Made by a program: the position numbers and the translations under genes
Assembly (NCBI GenBank): GCA_015039365.1
Contig: WION01000002.1
Coordinates: 1 to 64,000 of the forward strand
DNA from: Amanita rubescens
Taxonomy: Eukaryota; Basidiomycota; Agaricomycetes; Agaricales; Amanitaceae
Length of the DNA stretch: 64,000 nucleotides
Direction: 5' to 3'
The notes under the pieces: generated by a model
What the model was told of the DNA's origin: nothing
The model's input: the letters and a program-made list of their open reading frames with translations, nothing else
The model's database searches: none
Shown here: positions 44,986 through 57,298 of the stretch, piece by piece
Position numbering within the stretch: position 1 is the first letter of the stretch
Layout: each line of letters starts with the position of its first letter

Positions 44986-47474
44986 TTAGTGAAGGCAATT
45001 ACGAAGCCGTGCCATTTCTTTATCTTTGGCTTCTTGATCATCACATTGTTTCGAATGCCCAAAGTCGATTATTGTGACTCCCAAGTCACCAATAAGGATA
45101 TTCGCCCGACGGATGTCTCCGTGGAGTGTGCCTGCACCATGAATAGACTTCAATGTTGACAAAGCCGATTTGCTAATTTGGAACGGATAATGTTGTAAGT
45201 CGAATAAGTCTTGGTGAAGAAACCTACCGGTCAGAGATTGATAGATTGCCTTGGAACTCAGAGAGTGAAACACCAGCATAAAGCAAGACAAGAGCACAAG
45301 CACAACCTTCAGAGTCGTCAAAGATACCCAGTGCTGTCGCGATACCTTGATGAACTCCTTTTGACTTCAAATGGTGATAAACTTCGTATTCGCTCCTAAG
45401 CGCATCCCGTTGTTCACTGTCGAACGCGAGCTTGACGACAACATCAAGTGGCATAGCACCATCCAAAACTTCTGGCTTAAGTGTGCCTCCGTGCACCACG
45501 CCTGTCGCGCCCCGCCCAATTTCTGATGTTAGAACAATCGTCAGACATTCCTCTAGTTCGTAAGAGCGGAGGGCTCGTAGAGAAAACGGAGGTGAACACC
45601 TTGTGTGTGCCATAATCGAAGGAGCAGAGCGAAGGAATGAGGCAGGGATTGGTGAGTCGTATACGTCGTATTGGAGGTAGAGAAGGGCCACATCACGGTT
45701 GCTGGCCGCATCCATCGCTCCCTAATGCTCATCAGGTTCGCCGGAAGGTTGACATATTTCAAGTCAACGTACCTCGATGGCCGCCAATTCATCACGAGTA
45801 GGACGTTTCCTTCCGGAAGCGCCTCGGGATCTACCACTGTTCCCACCTCTACCATTACCACTACCTCTACCCTTGCGACGTCCGCGGCCGCCACGACCGC
45901 CCTTACGGGCACTTCCAGAACCACGACTATGATCTTGGCCATCTTGGTCTTCGCCACCACTGCCATCACCACTGGCGTCACCACCACTACCGTCGCCAGA
46001 GGGCTTTGATTCAGCTCGCTGCTGCCACCGGTCCATCATGTCTTGGATGGCAGCGATATAGATCCCAACATGGAGTTTGCCGTACCCAGGGTCAGAGCAC
46101 GTAGATGGTATGATGAGCTCCGAAACATAAAGTGTCTGAGATTGTCGATGGCGAAGACACACGAGCTCTTGGTTGCCCGAGTGAAGGACGATGACCGTCC
46201 CATCGACTCGTACGGCTTGTGCCCACGCCTGCATAAAGTCGACATTCAGTATCATTTTGACAGGCATCCCACTACATACACGTCACCTGTTGCACTAACT
46301 CTTGCGCAGTTTTCTCATTTTGATCTTGGTAGGCCTCGTCGTCTGTGTCGCGCATCTTGCCTTTACGTTTCGACCCACTCGATGGTTGTGGTGTTGGTGA
46401 CGGAGGCATTGAAGGACCCGACCCACTTTGCGCAGTCGTGTCATGCCGATCCTGGTAGGCCTCGTCATCTCGGTTGCGTTTCTCCGAAGGAGACCCGCGC
46501 TCTGAGGCCTCATCATCATCTCGTTTGCGTTTCTTGTCTGTATCTTTCATAGAAGACTCATGCTCTGGTGATGACGGAAGAGGATGCGTTGAAGAACCTG
46601 ACGCCGCAGCTGATTGAGTTACCGGATTTTGTAGCGGTTGTATGTTGATTTCTTCGTCGCGATCTTCTCCAGGGAGATTCCAGGGAGGAGCCTGCGCATC
46701 ATGTCCAACAACCGTCTTATAGACCTTCTCTATTTCCTTCACATGTTTAGGAATTGACTTGCAATCTTCATCATCGCGGGACGTCCACTTAAACTCGCCC
46801 AGAGTACGGACCGCGGCCATCACTTCAGGAGAGCCTACAGGTACACTCTTCATCTCCCATGTCGCCAAAGATGCCATGGACTCCCTAGCCTCTTCAATTA
46901 CAGCACGAACCTTGCTGTCCACAACATTCAAGACGGATTTCAGTTCCATTTCGAGCTCATCGTGGGTGTTTGCGATGAAGCAGAGCTGCCCATCCATAAT
47001 TGCGTAACCTGAAGGAGCTGGAGATTGCGTCCAATACAAGAGACTGCGCCATCGCGGAAATGAAGGGTGCAGAGCGAGCATCGAAGCCACGGACGAGCAG
47101 TATCTGGCGGTGGTCTTGTCGTAAAAGTCGCCAACTGCTTTCTCATTTGTCACAGTCCGTGGTATACGATACATGTCCCCCGCTCGTTGTTGGGCTGTTA
47201 TGAAGTCGACAAAGTTCACAGGTGGAAGAGCTCCCAAAGCGGCGTCAAGTGCTTTATCGACATTTTTCGCGAGATCCTGGACTAGGGAAGGAAGCGGCAC
47301 AACGTTCTTGACAACCAAATCGGGAGAAAAGTGTTTGTCATAAAATGCGGGTTTACAGGTGGCGGTTAATGTCTTCGTTTGTGTCTTCGTTTCAGGAATG
47401 ACAATGAGACGAGGGGGATTCCAAGAGAACAATGCCTCGATTTCGTCGCGAACTTCAGCAGTGGTAGAAGTCAT
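44986..47474 (-). CDS. Large protein with C-terminal small kinase domain
   Basis: Four exons (47474-46287, 46228-45773, 45721-45228, 45172-44986) join in phase into 774 residues. The N-terminal 400 residues belong to no family I recognise (MTSTTAEVRDEIEALFSWNP at the start). They include acidic and lysine-rich linkers (DTDKKRKRDDDE) and a Gly/Arg/Ser-rich stretch coded at about 45800-45990. The C-terminal 220 residues are a protein-kinase-like fold: the glycine loop EIGRGATGVVHGG, the lysine strand VVVKLAF, the catalytic loop LHGDIRRANILI, and the metal motif IIDFG. The protein ends soon after, so the usual large C-lobe is absent. The two halves could be read as separate genes, but the 45722-45772 intron has a perfect GTACGT donor and keeps the phase. 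Lineage-specific mushroom kinases of this shape are known. Confidence 0.8.
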
Positions 47475-48213
47475 GGCTCAATCAGTCACAGTCACAGTCA
47501 CCTCTACAGTTACACAGTTGTTTGTCGTTCACCTTTCTGTTGCAAAAGCTTTTGCCGTTGTCGATTCAATCCATCTTCCGCAATTGCCGCTGCTGATTTA
47601 GCAAACGGTTCTTTAAGATACTGCCTGGGCCACACGCTCCCCGTGAACTTGTCCAACCCATTGGTAACTACAATATCTCTTCCCCGTCTTTCTTAGAGGA
47701 AAAAATTGTCGTCACCGACTTTGGTCAATCCTATGACGTAACGGCTCCGCCAAAGGATTACAATAGACTTTTTTGACAAGCATCAACGGACGACGTGGGA
47801 GAACTCTGCAGCGATCGCCTTCCATAATTAGCGTGAGTCGGACTCACTGACTCGTGGATAGAAGGCTCTTCTTATCTCGTTGATCTAGCACCCACTGTAT
47901 CAACTTCGATGATGGTGACCAGTCAATGTTGATCAGGTTCTCAACAGATTGTGGTAGTGACAACTAGTTTAGGAAACTCAAAGTCATATTGGTGACAGTT
48001 TGCAATGCCCTCATGTTGCTCAGACCCAACAGTATGCATCATAAATGTTAACTAGAAAATCCATAGAGCAGAGCTAAGAGTTCAAGTAAATACAGTTCCT
48101 GTGAAAATAAATAGAAATCATGAAGGGAAGAAACGTGGACCTGGGAGATGTGTCATATTGAAAAAAGGTGATGGCATGGCAGAGGGAACTAGATTATGAC
48201 TGCCCAATCCCTC
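47475..48213. other. Intergenic region
   Basis: The promoter of the kinase gene and the 3' flank of the GTPase gene. Short open frames here have no coding character. Confidence 0.4.
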
Positions 48214-50358
48214 TCAGTCTAGCAGAGGCCCAAGTTGCTTCCTGATGACCTGCTCTGGGTTGGTGGTAAAGTCAATGTCATCAAGGGCTGACTTTCTTAG
48301 ATCATTATAAACATTGAGCACAAGGTTGCTCGATAACGCTCTCGGTGGGTCAGGCAACTGGAGCAATAATTTGAAGACGCCGTGCAGGATCAAAACGAGG
48401 TTAATAATGTAGGTTGCCAGAAATTTCCCCGTTGAGGGGCTAATTCATAGAAAGCATAGGTGAGCAGATATCAGCAGGCTAGGGTTGTACATACTATTTT
48501 TGATATTTGTCATAAAGGTATTGAATGGCTGGGGGCTTGAAGCCAAAATTCTCTAGCAGGGCCGGTAACACGGCAGCACCTGTGCTACCAAAACTCGACA
48601 CAGGTTCTGTGGGAAAGCTGGAAAAGAAAAGGGGAACACCTCAATCATGCATCACATTCTCTCCAAAGGCAACATACCGTGTCGGATCGATCTGATCGTC
48701 AATAAGGGGCTTTACTAGGCCAATCATCTTAGTAAAAAAGTCGGTCCCCGACAGGATCTCAAACCATGTGTCAATGATGATAGAGGGATTTAAAAGAAAC
48801 TCGACAGCTAACCTTGGTGGGGTCATTGAAGTTCCAGACCTTCAAAACGTCATCATGAATGCGATGAACACAGTCAATCAAAATTTGGCCTTCGAATTCA
48901 CTGCTTTGACCAAGATCCCGCCAATACTCTTATCAGGCTCGTGAGCGTATCATTCAAACGGGTGAAGAGAAATAGGAATACTTTTGAAACCTTCGCTAAT
49001 GACCCAAGATGAGCGCAGATTCCGGAACAGCTGAAGGAGCTGGTCCCCACCTAATAGAGACCTCGACCTTCTGGCGGACATTGACCTGCTGAGCTGCGAC
49101 CCAAAGAACCCAGAGTTTATCCCCAATCTCATGTAGCGTGCTACGGGTCTCCTTTGTTAGGTCGATGAGCGTCTCTGTATGGTGGTGTCAATAGAAGGTG
49201 ACCCGAGGAGGTGAAATGAACGAACGTTGTGTGTTCTCAGGCTCAGTTGATACTTTCACGCAAGGTATCGAGAGATCTGTCACTGCCCGCAGCTCCTTGA
49301 CGGAAAGATTAAAGGAGTCCGACGCATTTCTTTCAGCATCGTCGCCCCTCTTCTGCTTGTCTGGCTGGTTATCTTGTCTCCAAAACTGTGCCACAAGCCG
49401 ATCATACTTGGTGAAAACCGCGATGATGGGGATATTGACTATACGAACGATAAGCCATCAATCAATCAACGAAGCGGCCACGCACGTTCTTTGGCGAGTT
49501 TCAGCAGCCTCTCGTCACCCGTTTGCAATAGTCTTCCCCCTTTGCGGGGTGTCTCGATGCAGAACCTGCCAATGGGGGCAGAGAAGAATGAGTGACCATC
49601 TAAATGTCGCGTGAATCAGGTCTCACCATATAGCGTGAATCCTTCCGGGGAGGTCGTATTTCAAACGTCTTTTGAGGAATTTTTCCACCATATCCCAGTT
49701 GACCCCGGAGCCGGCCTCAAAACCCTTGCTATCGTGCAGGATGAAGCGAGGGTTCGCGGGTGACGTGTATTCCCGCTCAATGTCGGCGTCTCCGGCACGA
49801 TTATTGGGAATATCAATCTAGAGATCGGGTTGAATTTCCGTTATAGCGCGCTAGACAACACGAACCTTATCCGGATCGACGTTGAAAATGCTTCGGACGA
49901 GAGAAGACTTCCCTACACCAGACTAGCCCTACTTGTGAGTGAAATCGCACGGGTGACAGAATCAGAGTCCTCACATTTCCGATGAGAACGATGCGAAACC
50001 TCATATCGGTATGTCAGTCTCAGGCTGTGATTTATCACTGTAGATTACATGCTCACCTTGGGCATTCTGCTAGTGTCTTGTCCACTTGAGAGGGTAAATC
50101 CGGCGGGACGGCGGGTATCTGTTCCTCGACAGCCTCGACATGGGGAGGCGAATAGGGCGTGACGGCGGGTATCTGGGGTTGTTGCTCTGGGGGAGGCGAA
50201 TAGGGCGTGGGCGTGACGACGGGCGGAATTCGCTTGTTGGCCGGTTGGTCAGCTTCCGATTCCGGTTTGGAAGGATTCGCTGCTCTTGGGGGAGGTGGCG
50301 CGGTGGGGGTACTAGTCTCGCGGGGTTGTGACCGTCGAAAACGAAATGGTATACACAT
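48214..50358 (-). CDS. G-domain (GTPase) protein
   Basis: About 12 exons run from the ATG at 50358 to the TGA at 48214. A Pro-rich N-terminus (TPYSPPPEQQPQIPAV) precedes the G domain: strand FRIVLIGN, P-loop SGVGKSSLVRSIFNV, the Walker-B-like FILHDSKGFE (DxxG), and the guanine-specificity motif TKYD in IIAVFTKYDRL. The part after the domain is helical, for example TLHEIGDKLWVLWVAAQ, ILIDCVHRIHDDVLKVW and TGKFLATYIINLVLILHG (hydrophobic). Such GTPases are expanded in mushrooms and their role is unknown. All exon phases I checked agree, although many introns make the model provisional. Confidence 0.82.
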
Positions 50359-50491
50359 GAGATGGTCGTGTTAGGTTGTCAAGTTGTGGGCTCTCGTTTT
50401 CGCGTCCCTGTTCTAGTACTACTATGGGTGATCGGCGCTTCAGCGCTCTAATTAGCGCTCGTCCCGGCGCGTGACGCGTGACTCGGACGGA

Positions 50492-51451
50492 ATGTTCTCT
50501 CTTGCTCGTTCCGTCTCGCACCGGTCCTCAGCCAGAACGCTACACAATCGCGCGCCCTTTATTCCTCGACGCCATGACCTTCGAACCAATCTACCAAGAT
50601 CCCTCAACATGATCCGGCATTATTCAGAATTTCAGCAGCGGAACACCATTGGGGCAAGCTACCTTTGCCTTTTTTTTAATACCATATTGGGACTCACAAC
50701 TCGGACACAGGTATTCACGCCAGTCTCAGCGGCACTCTTCGTCGTAACGGGAATCGGACTGTTTTATTACTTCCGATACGAAAAGGCCAAACTGTTGGAA
50801 GAACGAGGTATGTCGTACATGGCCTAAACCCTGCCAAGATTTACTCTCTGTACAGAAAAGGAACGGGCAAGCAGGTCATATGGCCGGCCAAACCTCGGGG
50901 GACCGTTCACTCTGACCTCTTCCGAAGATGGAAAGCCCTTCACCGACAAGGACATGCTAGGAAAATGGAGTTTCGTCTACTTTGGATTTACGAACTGTCC
51001 AGACATATGTCCTGCGGAAATGGACAAAGTCACTGGGGTGATGGATAGAGTCGGTGCGTTTGTTGCAACTATTGTTCTCTCCCTGTCAACTAAAACGAAA
51101 TGCACAGTTAAAAAACACGGTTCCATCTTCCAACCTATATTCGTCACCGTCGATCCGGTACGAGACACGCCATTGCAAGTCAAGCGATACCTACAAGATT
51201 TTCATCCATCGTATATTGGTCTCGTGGGCTCGTACGAAGATACGAAAGCCATCTGCAAGCAATACCGCGTCTATTTCTCCACACCGCCTAACGCTGACCC
51301 GAAGGGAGACTATCTCGTTGATCATTCAATATTTGTCTACCTTATGGACCCGGAGGGCAAGTTCGTGGAGGCATTCGGTCAGAGTGTGGATGCGGACGAA
51401 ATAGTGGAGAAGGTTACGCAGGCTGTTACCGAATGGGACGGTAGGAAGTAG
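50492..51451 (+). CDS. SCO1: SCO1 copper chaperone of cytochrome c oxidase
   Basis: Exons 50492-50653, 50711-50807, 50856-51053 and 51108-51451 give 266 residues. An Arg-rich mitochondrial presequence precedes one membrane segment (VSAALFVVTGIGLFYYF). The thioredoxin-like domain has GKWSFVYFGFTNCPDICPAE with the copper-binding CPDIC, and the partner His in DYLVDHSIFVYLMDPEGKF. SCO1 delivers copper to the CuA site of Cox2 in the inner membrane. The first intron (50654-50710) would begin with GC and is 57 bases, a multiple of three and open, so retention adds 19 residues without breaking the frame. Confidence 0.95.
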
Positions 51452-51474
51452 GTATAGGCGCCGCCAAAAAGATT

Positions 51475-51554
51475 TGACAACAGTGGGATTCGAACCCACG
51501 CCCTTGCGGACCAGATCCTGATTCTGGCGCCTTAGACCACTCGGCCATGTTGCC
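51475..51554 (-). tRNA. tRNA-Leu (anticodon CAG)
   Basis: The 7-bp acceptor stem pairs GGCAACA with TGTTGTC (one G-U). The D arm GCCGAGTGGTCTAAGGC, the anticodon stem CCAGA/TCTGG around the loop ATCAGGA (CAG at its centre), a long variable arm (type II), and the T arm GGGTTCGAATCCC are all present. No intron is seen. The 3' end lies 23 bases from the SCO1 stop, on the opposite strand. Confidence 0.95.
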
Positions 51555-51697
51555 CTTGTCATTGAACTGCCAGAGATCTTCAGCAGTACAAATCAGGACG
51601 TCAAGCGTGGGAGCTATTTATGAGTCTACAAGTCAGGGTAGACGATACTCTATTTAAGACCACTTCGGTAGCCTGTATAGACAATCTCTAGAGCCTT

Positions 51698-53161
51698 ATG
51701 GACAACCCAACCATCCCCACTCGTAGACGCCGCCATTCTGGTTCATTAGAACCAACAGACCTTAGATCCGTCCTTGGTTTGGCAAAGCACTTAGCCGATC
51801 CTCCGCCGCGTCCTAAATCAACACCAGGCGAACGTCCTGCCCAACGACGTCGCCAACGCAGCCCAACGCACTCCGACTCAGAACCAGATCCGGATGTACC
51901 TCAAAGCGAATCAATGCAGGTCGTCGAGCGCGACCAGGCCCAGGACCAGGAACATCAACAGATAGAGAAGCACACAACGAAAAAAGCACTAGTACCCGAA
52001 CAGGGAATCCCAATCCAGCAACCTTATCCCACGATTTTACCCCACCACAACAACCCTCCTTTGATATTGACAACATCCATGGCGGACGAAAAAGTGCAGC
52101 AGAGACCTACACGTCCTCTCCCTTCTTCCAAGGCACGCAAAAACGCAAACAGCGGTGCTAGCACTAGCACCAGTGCACTCCAACTCCCTGCCAACCCTTC
52201 CATGCTACCTGTCCAAGCCCATGTTGCTCGTGGAGGTGCAGCTGCAAATCAGCGCAAGCTTTATGTCATCCTCGAACAGGCATGTCTAGAGGCGTACCGC
52301 GTCTCGAGTGCCGGGAGGGGCCGGAATGGTAAGGAAGGAGAGGTCAAGTATACCCTCTTGAATTGCGACGATCATCAGGGTATTTTGGCCAAGATGGGCA
52401 GGGATATCGCAGATGCCAGACCGGATATCACTCATCAGGTGATTCATCGAGATGTTCGGTAGCGCCAGCGATGGGGACTGATTTGGATTAGTGCCTTTTA
52501 ACTCTGCTTGATTCGCCTTTGAACAAGGCAGGCTTGCTGCAAGTTTACATACATACGGCAAAAGGAGTGCTGATAGAGGTTAACCCTCATGTACGGATTC
52601 CAAGGACGTTTAAGCGGTTCAGTGGCTTGATGGGTAAGAGATTCAGTGATGTTGAGAGTCTGCTAACGAATTTGATGATAGTACAATTGCTCCACAAGCT
52701 GTCGATCCGCGGTGTGAATGGGCCCGAAAAACTGCTAAAAGTGATCAAGGTATGAAACGGTGCTCGGATTTCTATTTGATATTGACGATTGGTTAGAACC
52801 CCATAACGGACCATCTCCCTCCTAATACCTTTAAAATTAGTGCGTGCACTTGCATTTTCCAACACCCCCTTGCTTACGATAGGCTATTAGCTTTATCCGG
52901 TGATGCTCCCACTAAAAGGCTGTCTCACTACCTACCTACTCTTCCCGCAACTCATTCGATTGCTGTCTCTGTCGGCGCCATGGCGCGGGGAAAAGACGAC
53001 TTTGCAGATGCGTATGTGGACGAAAAGATCGGCGTGAGCGATTATCCATTGAGCGCCAGCGTTGCCTGTGGCAAAGTACGTCTCACCTCGTCCTAAGAGA
53101 ATAAATACTAATACGGTCCCAGTTCGTTTGCGCAATGGAAGAGCTCTGGGATATTGTTTGA
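51698..53161 (+). CDS. EMG1: Ribosome biogenesis methyltransferase EMG1/NEP1
   Basis: Six exons (51698-52438, 52492-52633, 52682-52749, 52797-52839, 52891-53075, 53123-53161) give 405 residues. The first 175 or so are a basic, Pro/Ser-rich extension much longer than in yeast. The SPOUT-fold domain follows: [68 protein letters not shown], and the SAM-knot region [23 protein letters not shown]1 methylates the hypermodified pseudouridine of 18S rRNA and is needed for 40S assembly. The promoter is divergent from the tRNA gene. Confidence 0.96.
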
Positions 53162-53412
53162 TACAATACGCTCGTGTGATATCCCTTCGTTGATTCGATC
53201 TGACTGTTGTGTACTAGGGGTGCTGTTCATCCAGTGCCGTTCATTGTGTATCTATACTGCCCTTCAACTCGCAGAGTGTCGTGCTGTTGTGTAGAATAAT
53301 GTTACGTACTTGTCCGAATCACGCGTCACGCAACGTATCGATCATAAACTCACTGCCTCCTTTCAATACTTTTACCACCTCCCTATTTGCTCTCAGTTTC
53401 TCCACTCACACC

Positions 53413-54498
53413 ATGTCCACCACTGAACCCGCCAGCGCGAGTCCCATGCCTCCAGGCGTTACAGATCCCAATTACAAGCCTCTACCAGGGAGACTCGGCA
53501 ATCTCACCGTGGTGCAACTCCACGCACTCGAAACGCTCAAAAAGAAGCTGAACGAGGAGAACAAATTTGTCCCCGAGCGCATGGACGATGCAACTTTGCT
53601 TAGGTCCGTGTTTTGCTTTGAATCGGGCAAAGTGTCGTGTGCGCGCTCGTGCTCGCAAAAAAGGTGGCACCTCCTCATCGATCTTTTAACAGATTCCTTC
53701 GCGCTCGGAAATTCAATGTAGACAAGGCAAAAGAAATGCTTCTCAACTGCGAACAATGGAGGAAAGACTTTGGTGTAGACGATATTGTAGAGTGCGTCGT
53801 CCAGAGTTCTTTTTGTCTTACCTCATCGATGTCCTCATCTCGAACGCAGAAACTTTGATTTTGAAGAGAAAGAACAGGTGGACAAGTACTATCCCCAGTA
53901 TTACCACAGGATGGACAAGGTGCGTTTTCTTCTATCCTTCATCGCCACTCATCTCAACATATATATATAGGAGGGCCGACCGGTCTACATCGAACGACTC
54001 GGCCAACTGGACATCAAAAACCTCTACGCCGTCACCACCCCCGAACGTCAAATCAAACGACTCGTATTTGAATACGAAAAGTTTCTCGCAGAACGATTAC
54101 CGGCATGTTCTGCCGCGCGGGGACACCCCGTCGAAACGTCCTGCACGATCCTTGACCTCGGCGGCGTCTCCATCACCAACTTTTATCGCGTCTCGGACTA
54201 CGTGAGCAAAGCCGCCTCGATCGGGCAAGACCGGTACCCGGAAACGATGGGCAAGTTTTACATCATCAACGCGCCGTGGTCGTTTACGGCTGTGTGGGCG
54301 GTCGTGAAACCTTGGTTGGACGAAGTGACGGTGTCCAAGATCCAGATATTGAGGTCGGATTATACTGCGGAGTTGTTGAAGCAGATACCGGCGGAGAATT
54401 TGCCCAAGGAGTTTGGTGGGGCGTGTACATGTAAGGGTGGGTGTTCGTTGAGCGATGCGGGTCCGTGGAATCTGCAGGAAACGGGTGCTGCGGTTTAG
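53413..54498 (+). CDS. SEC14: SEC14-type phosphatidylinositol transfer protein
   Basis: Exons 53413-53603, 53693-53791, 53850-53919 and 53971-54498 give 295 residues, close to yeast Sec14 at 304. The CRAL-TRIO N-terminal part has [20 protein letters not shown]. The lipid-binding part has [55 protein letters not shown], and the end [11 protein letters not shown]. It exchanges phosphatidylinositol and phosphatidylcholine in Golgi trafficking. Upstream in-frame ATGs exist, but 53413 (MSTTEPAS) is the natural start. Confidence 0.95.
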
Positions 54499-54688
54499 AA
54501 CGGGTTATAATGAACTGTAGTAAAACGCCCAGGGGGACGTTTTGAACAATGACGAGGATACCTTGTACTACATGTGTGTTATTACTATCGGAATGTTATG
54601 CGGTAAGTAAAGGTACAGGATTACATTTGAAAGAAGAAAAAAAACTCTAAGGGAATAGCATAACGTTAATCATGTCCAAAACTCGCAC

Positions 54689-55924
54689 TCACGCTCTGGG
54701 GGTCCACCCCTTCTCGAGCCTCTCCTCACCCTCTCTAATCGTTCTCTCTATCAACTGGTTAAACTCTCTCTTACGCTGTACATGTATCCCATGCCCTGTC
54801 TCTGGAAACTGAACCAGCTCCGCTTCCGGCATGGCCGCCTTGAGCCTGAACGAATTGCTGATGCGCACCAAGTAGTCCTCGTCACCAGTCACGATAGTCA
54901 CCTTGGGTATCTGCGCCGAGATGCGGGACAGTCGTTCTGGTTGGACGTGATGCGTCAGACCTGCGGCCATTTGAGAAAAGTGGCCCATGAACTGTTGTTT
55001 GCGGGTGATAGTCGAGCGGCGGATAAATTCCTGTGTTTAAATCCTAATGAGCAACGGATATATACAGTGATGTGATATTCACCTCTGATTCGATTTGGTA
55101 ATTTGTCCGTCCTCTCGAATCACCTTCGGCTTTCTTAGTGAGCCATTCGCTGGTGTATATCATCGGCATGACTATCGGCACTTTCTTTTCCACCTCTGGT
55201 GTGAACGTCAACCTGGCGAGAGAAAGCATCCCGAATACGGGCGGTAGATTATTCCATGGGTATCCGCCTGGCGTTGTTACCGCTAGCATGAGGGATGCTA
55301 TGCGTTGAGGTATTCTATACGCCAGTTCTGCACATAATTAGTGTAGACTCTCAAGCGAAATACTAGAACGCACCTTGGGCAATCATACCCCCCAAACTGA
55401 TTCCAACGACGTTGAGCTCGCGGTCTCTGGTCCAGCCGAGATAATCTAAAAGTTCTATAACGTCCTCCGCCATGCCCGACGTCCTTTGATGATATACATA
55501 CGTCAGCGCATATACCCGGTGTCATGGAAAAAACTCACGTATAAGGTCCTCTGGGAGTAGACGAATTGCCGACACCTCTATTGTCAAACACTAGAATGGT
55601 GTAGCCTCCATGACGGTCGACGTCGTCGCCTACATCGGTCAAGTGGGCCTTCTCGCGCTCGCGCTTGAACCCGGATGCACCGAAATGGTGAACCTGGGAT
55701 GCCCAGGAGAAGGAGGAAGAGTTGAGACCCATGATAGAGACGATTTTGTGCTTGCCGTCGCCATGCTGCTCGTAGTAAAGGGAGTGGCTTTCAAAGAGTT
55801 GAGGACCCTGAGGGCGGAGTTTTGTGACTGGGCAGAGACCACGGCGAACGCAAGTAGCAGCGTCAAACGCGGTGGGAAAGTCGTCGAGAGAGTCAAGAGA
55901 ACTGCTGGACGACGAGGAAGACAT
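54689..55924 (-). CDS. Alpha/beta-hydrolase fold protein
   Basis: Several exons; the first is 55924-55539, then 55483-55374, with further exons down to 54689. A Ser-rich start (MSSSSSSSSLDSLDDFP) precedes the fold: HKIVSIMGLNSSSFSW, TILVFDNRGVGNSS, the nucleophile elbow VVGISLGGMIAQ (GxSxG), the acid loop GDEDYLVRISNSF, and the histidine in PETGHGIHVQ. The fold and the order of catalytic residues resemble epoxide hydrolase and acyl-hydrolase relatives. The substrate is unknown. Confidence 0.88.
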
Positions 55925-55997
55925 GCGTTACCGCGATCTGAGTCTGACTATGTTTTAAATACTATTTATATATTATAATAATAATATGCCTCATGCC

Positions 55998-56955
55998 TCA
56001 CACGACAACCACCCTTCCTCCCACCGGAGACAACTTGGGTTCATTCCATAACTGTGCCATAGATCCCCGAACGTACGCCGGTGTTGGAATTCGCGCAGGA
56101 CTTTCGTACTCCAACGCATAAGGATACGAATACATCCCCAGATCTGCACCATCGTTGGCATGCCATCCGTTTCTGTTTCGCCGCGGTGGAGTAACCGTCT
56201 TCATCTCCCTCGACCCTTGTGCCCTTTTATTAGCCCAACCCTGCAAAACACACGGCGCCCACGGTGAGCAACAATTAAACAATCTGTGCATCTCGGAATC
56301 AACTTACAACCCGACCCAATAGCTTGGACAAGTCCACCACTCCAAAACGTTTCTTCCTCTTCGACGACAACTCGGAATTGTCAGCTTTCGGCTCCGCACC
56401 GTTAAAGTCCACGACGTAAACGTCTTGATTCCGATTCCGAGTCGCATTAGTATTAGTAACACGAGGATCTCGCGTTGGCGTCGCCAAGCAGCCAGCTTGA
56501 TGCTTCTCGTCAAACTCTTTCCCATCCTCAGCTTCTCCCCCGTCCCCGTTTGCATTCCCAGTCTCGCCTTGTCCGAGGACCTCGCCATCCCCGGTTGATG
56601 GCGACAACCTAGTAGGCTCTACCCGAACGGCCATCCGACAACAGTTATAAATGGCATAACCCAGCACAATCGCCACCGCAATTATAATCACGCCGAGCGC
56701 GAGGTAGGCCCACACGCTTAGATTGCGGAAGGAAACGTGGCCTGTTGTCCAGTGCGGTCTGGTTACTTCTGTGCTGTAGCTGGTTCCCGTAGTGGTGGAA
56801 GATACACTGGTATAGGTGCGGCTGGCGCTGGTGCTGATGGTCGATAGTGCACTGATGGTAGTGCTGGGCTTGTCAGGAACAGTAGTGCTTCCAATGATCA
56901 TTTCGGGGTTGAATCCTGATTGGCCGTTAAGAGTCGTCGCTGTCGTTGGCGCCAT
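55998..56955 (-). CDS. Single-pass membrane protein with Ser/Thr-rich N-terminus
   Basis: Two exons joined by an intron at about 56248-56312 (donor GTAAGT, acceptor TTTGCAG). The N-terminal 75 residues are Ser/Thr-rich and likely glycosylated. One membrane helix follows (VWAYLALGVIIIAVAIVLGY), then a basic CCRMAVR stop-transfer and an acidic then basic cytoplasmic tail. No signal peptide is seen at the start. The layout recalls SKG6/Mid2-like wall or polarity proteins of fungi, but no specific homology is claimed. Confidence 0.7.
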
Positions 56956-57099
56956 GAAGCAGAGGACCTTGGCCGGGTCTTGAGAGAGGCGTTGGATGAA
57001 TAATGTAAACTAGCATGGCTGACCATCGTTCAGGCAAGGTGGCTGACATTGTCGGCACGTTGATGTGACACACGTCCGTGACAAAGACCGTCGACGCAC

Positions 57100-57127
57100 G
57101 TCTTTTTTTTTTTTTTTTTTTTTTTTT
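57100..57127 (+). repeat. Poly-T tract
   Basis: A run of roughly 25 T bases between two gene ends. It is a simple repeat and likely to be length-variable. Confidence 0.9.
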
Positions 57128-57298
57128 CCGAATAGAAATGGATTCGACGCACGTCAACAATACAACAAGATATCCACATATCGCTGACTGCTCAGTCCCT
57201 ACTATAGTTTCTGGCCTCGGGCCTCTTTGCCGGCAAATCCCGGCAGTGAAAAAGGGGCTGTGACTCTAGTTGTGTGATGCGGCCGTGACACAAGCGAT

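Noticed and set aside
45553..45987. Separate valine-rich minus-strand protein
   Set aside because: It is another frame of the Gly/Arg-rich linker of the kinase gene.
57078..57160. Poly-T tract as a retroposon poly(A) tail
   Set aside because: No element body or target duplication is seen next to it.
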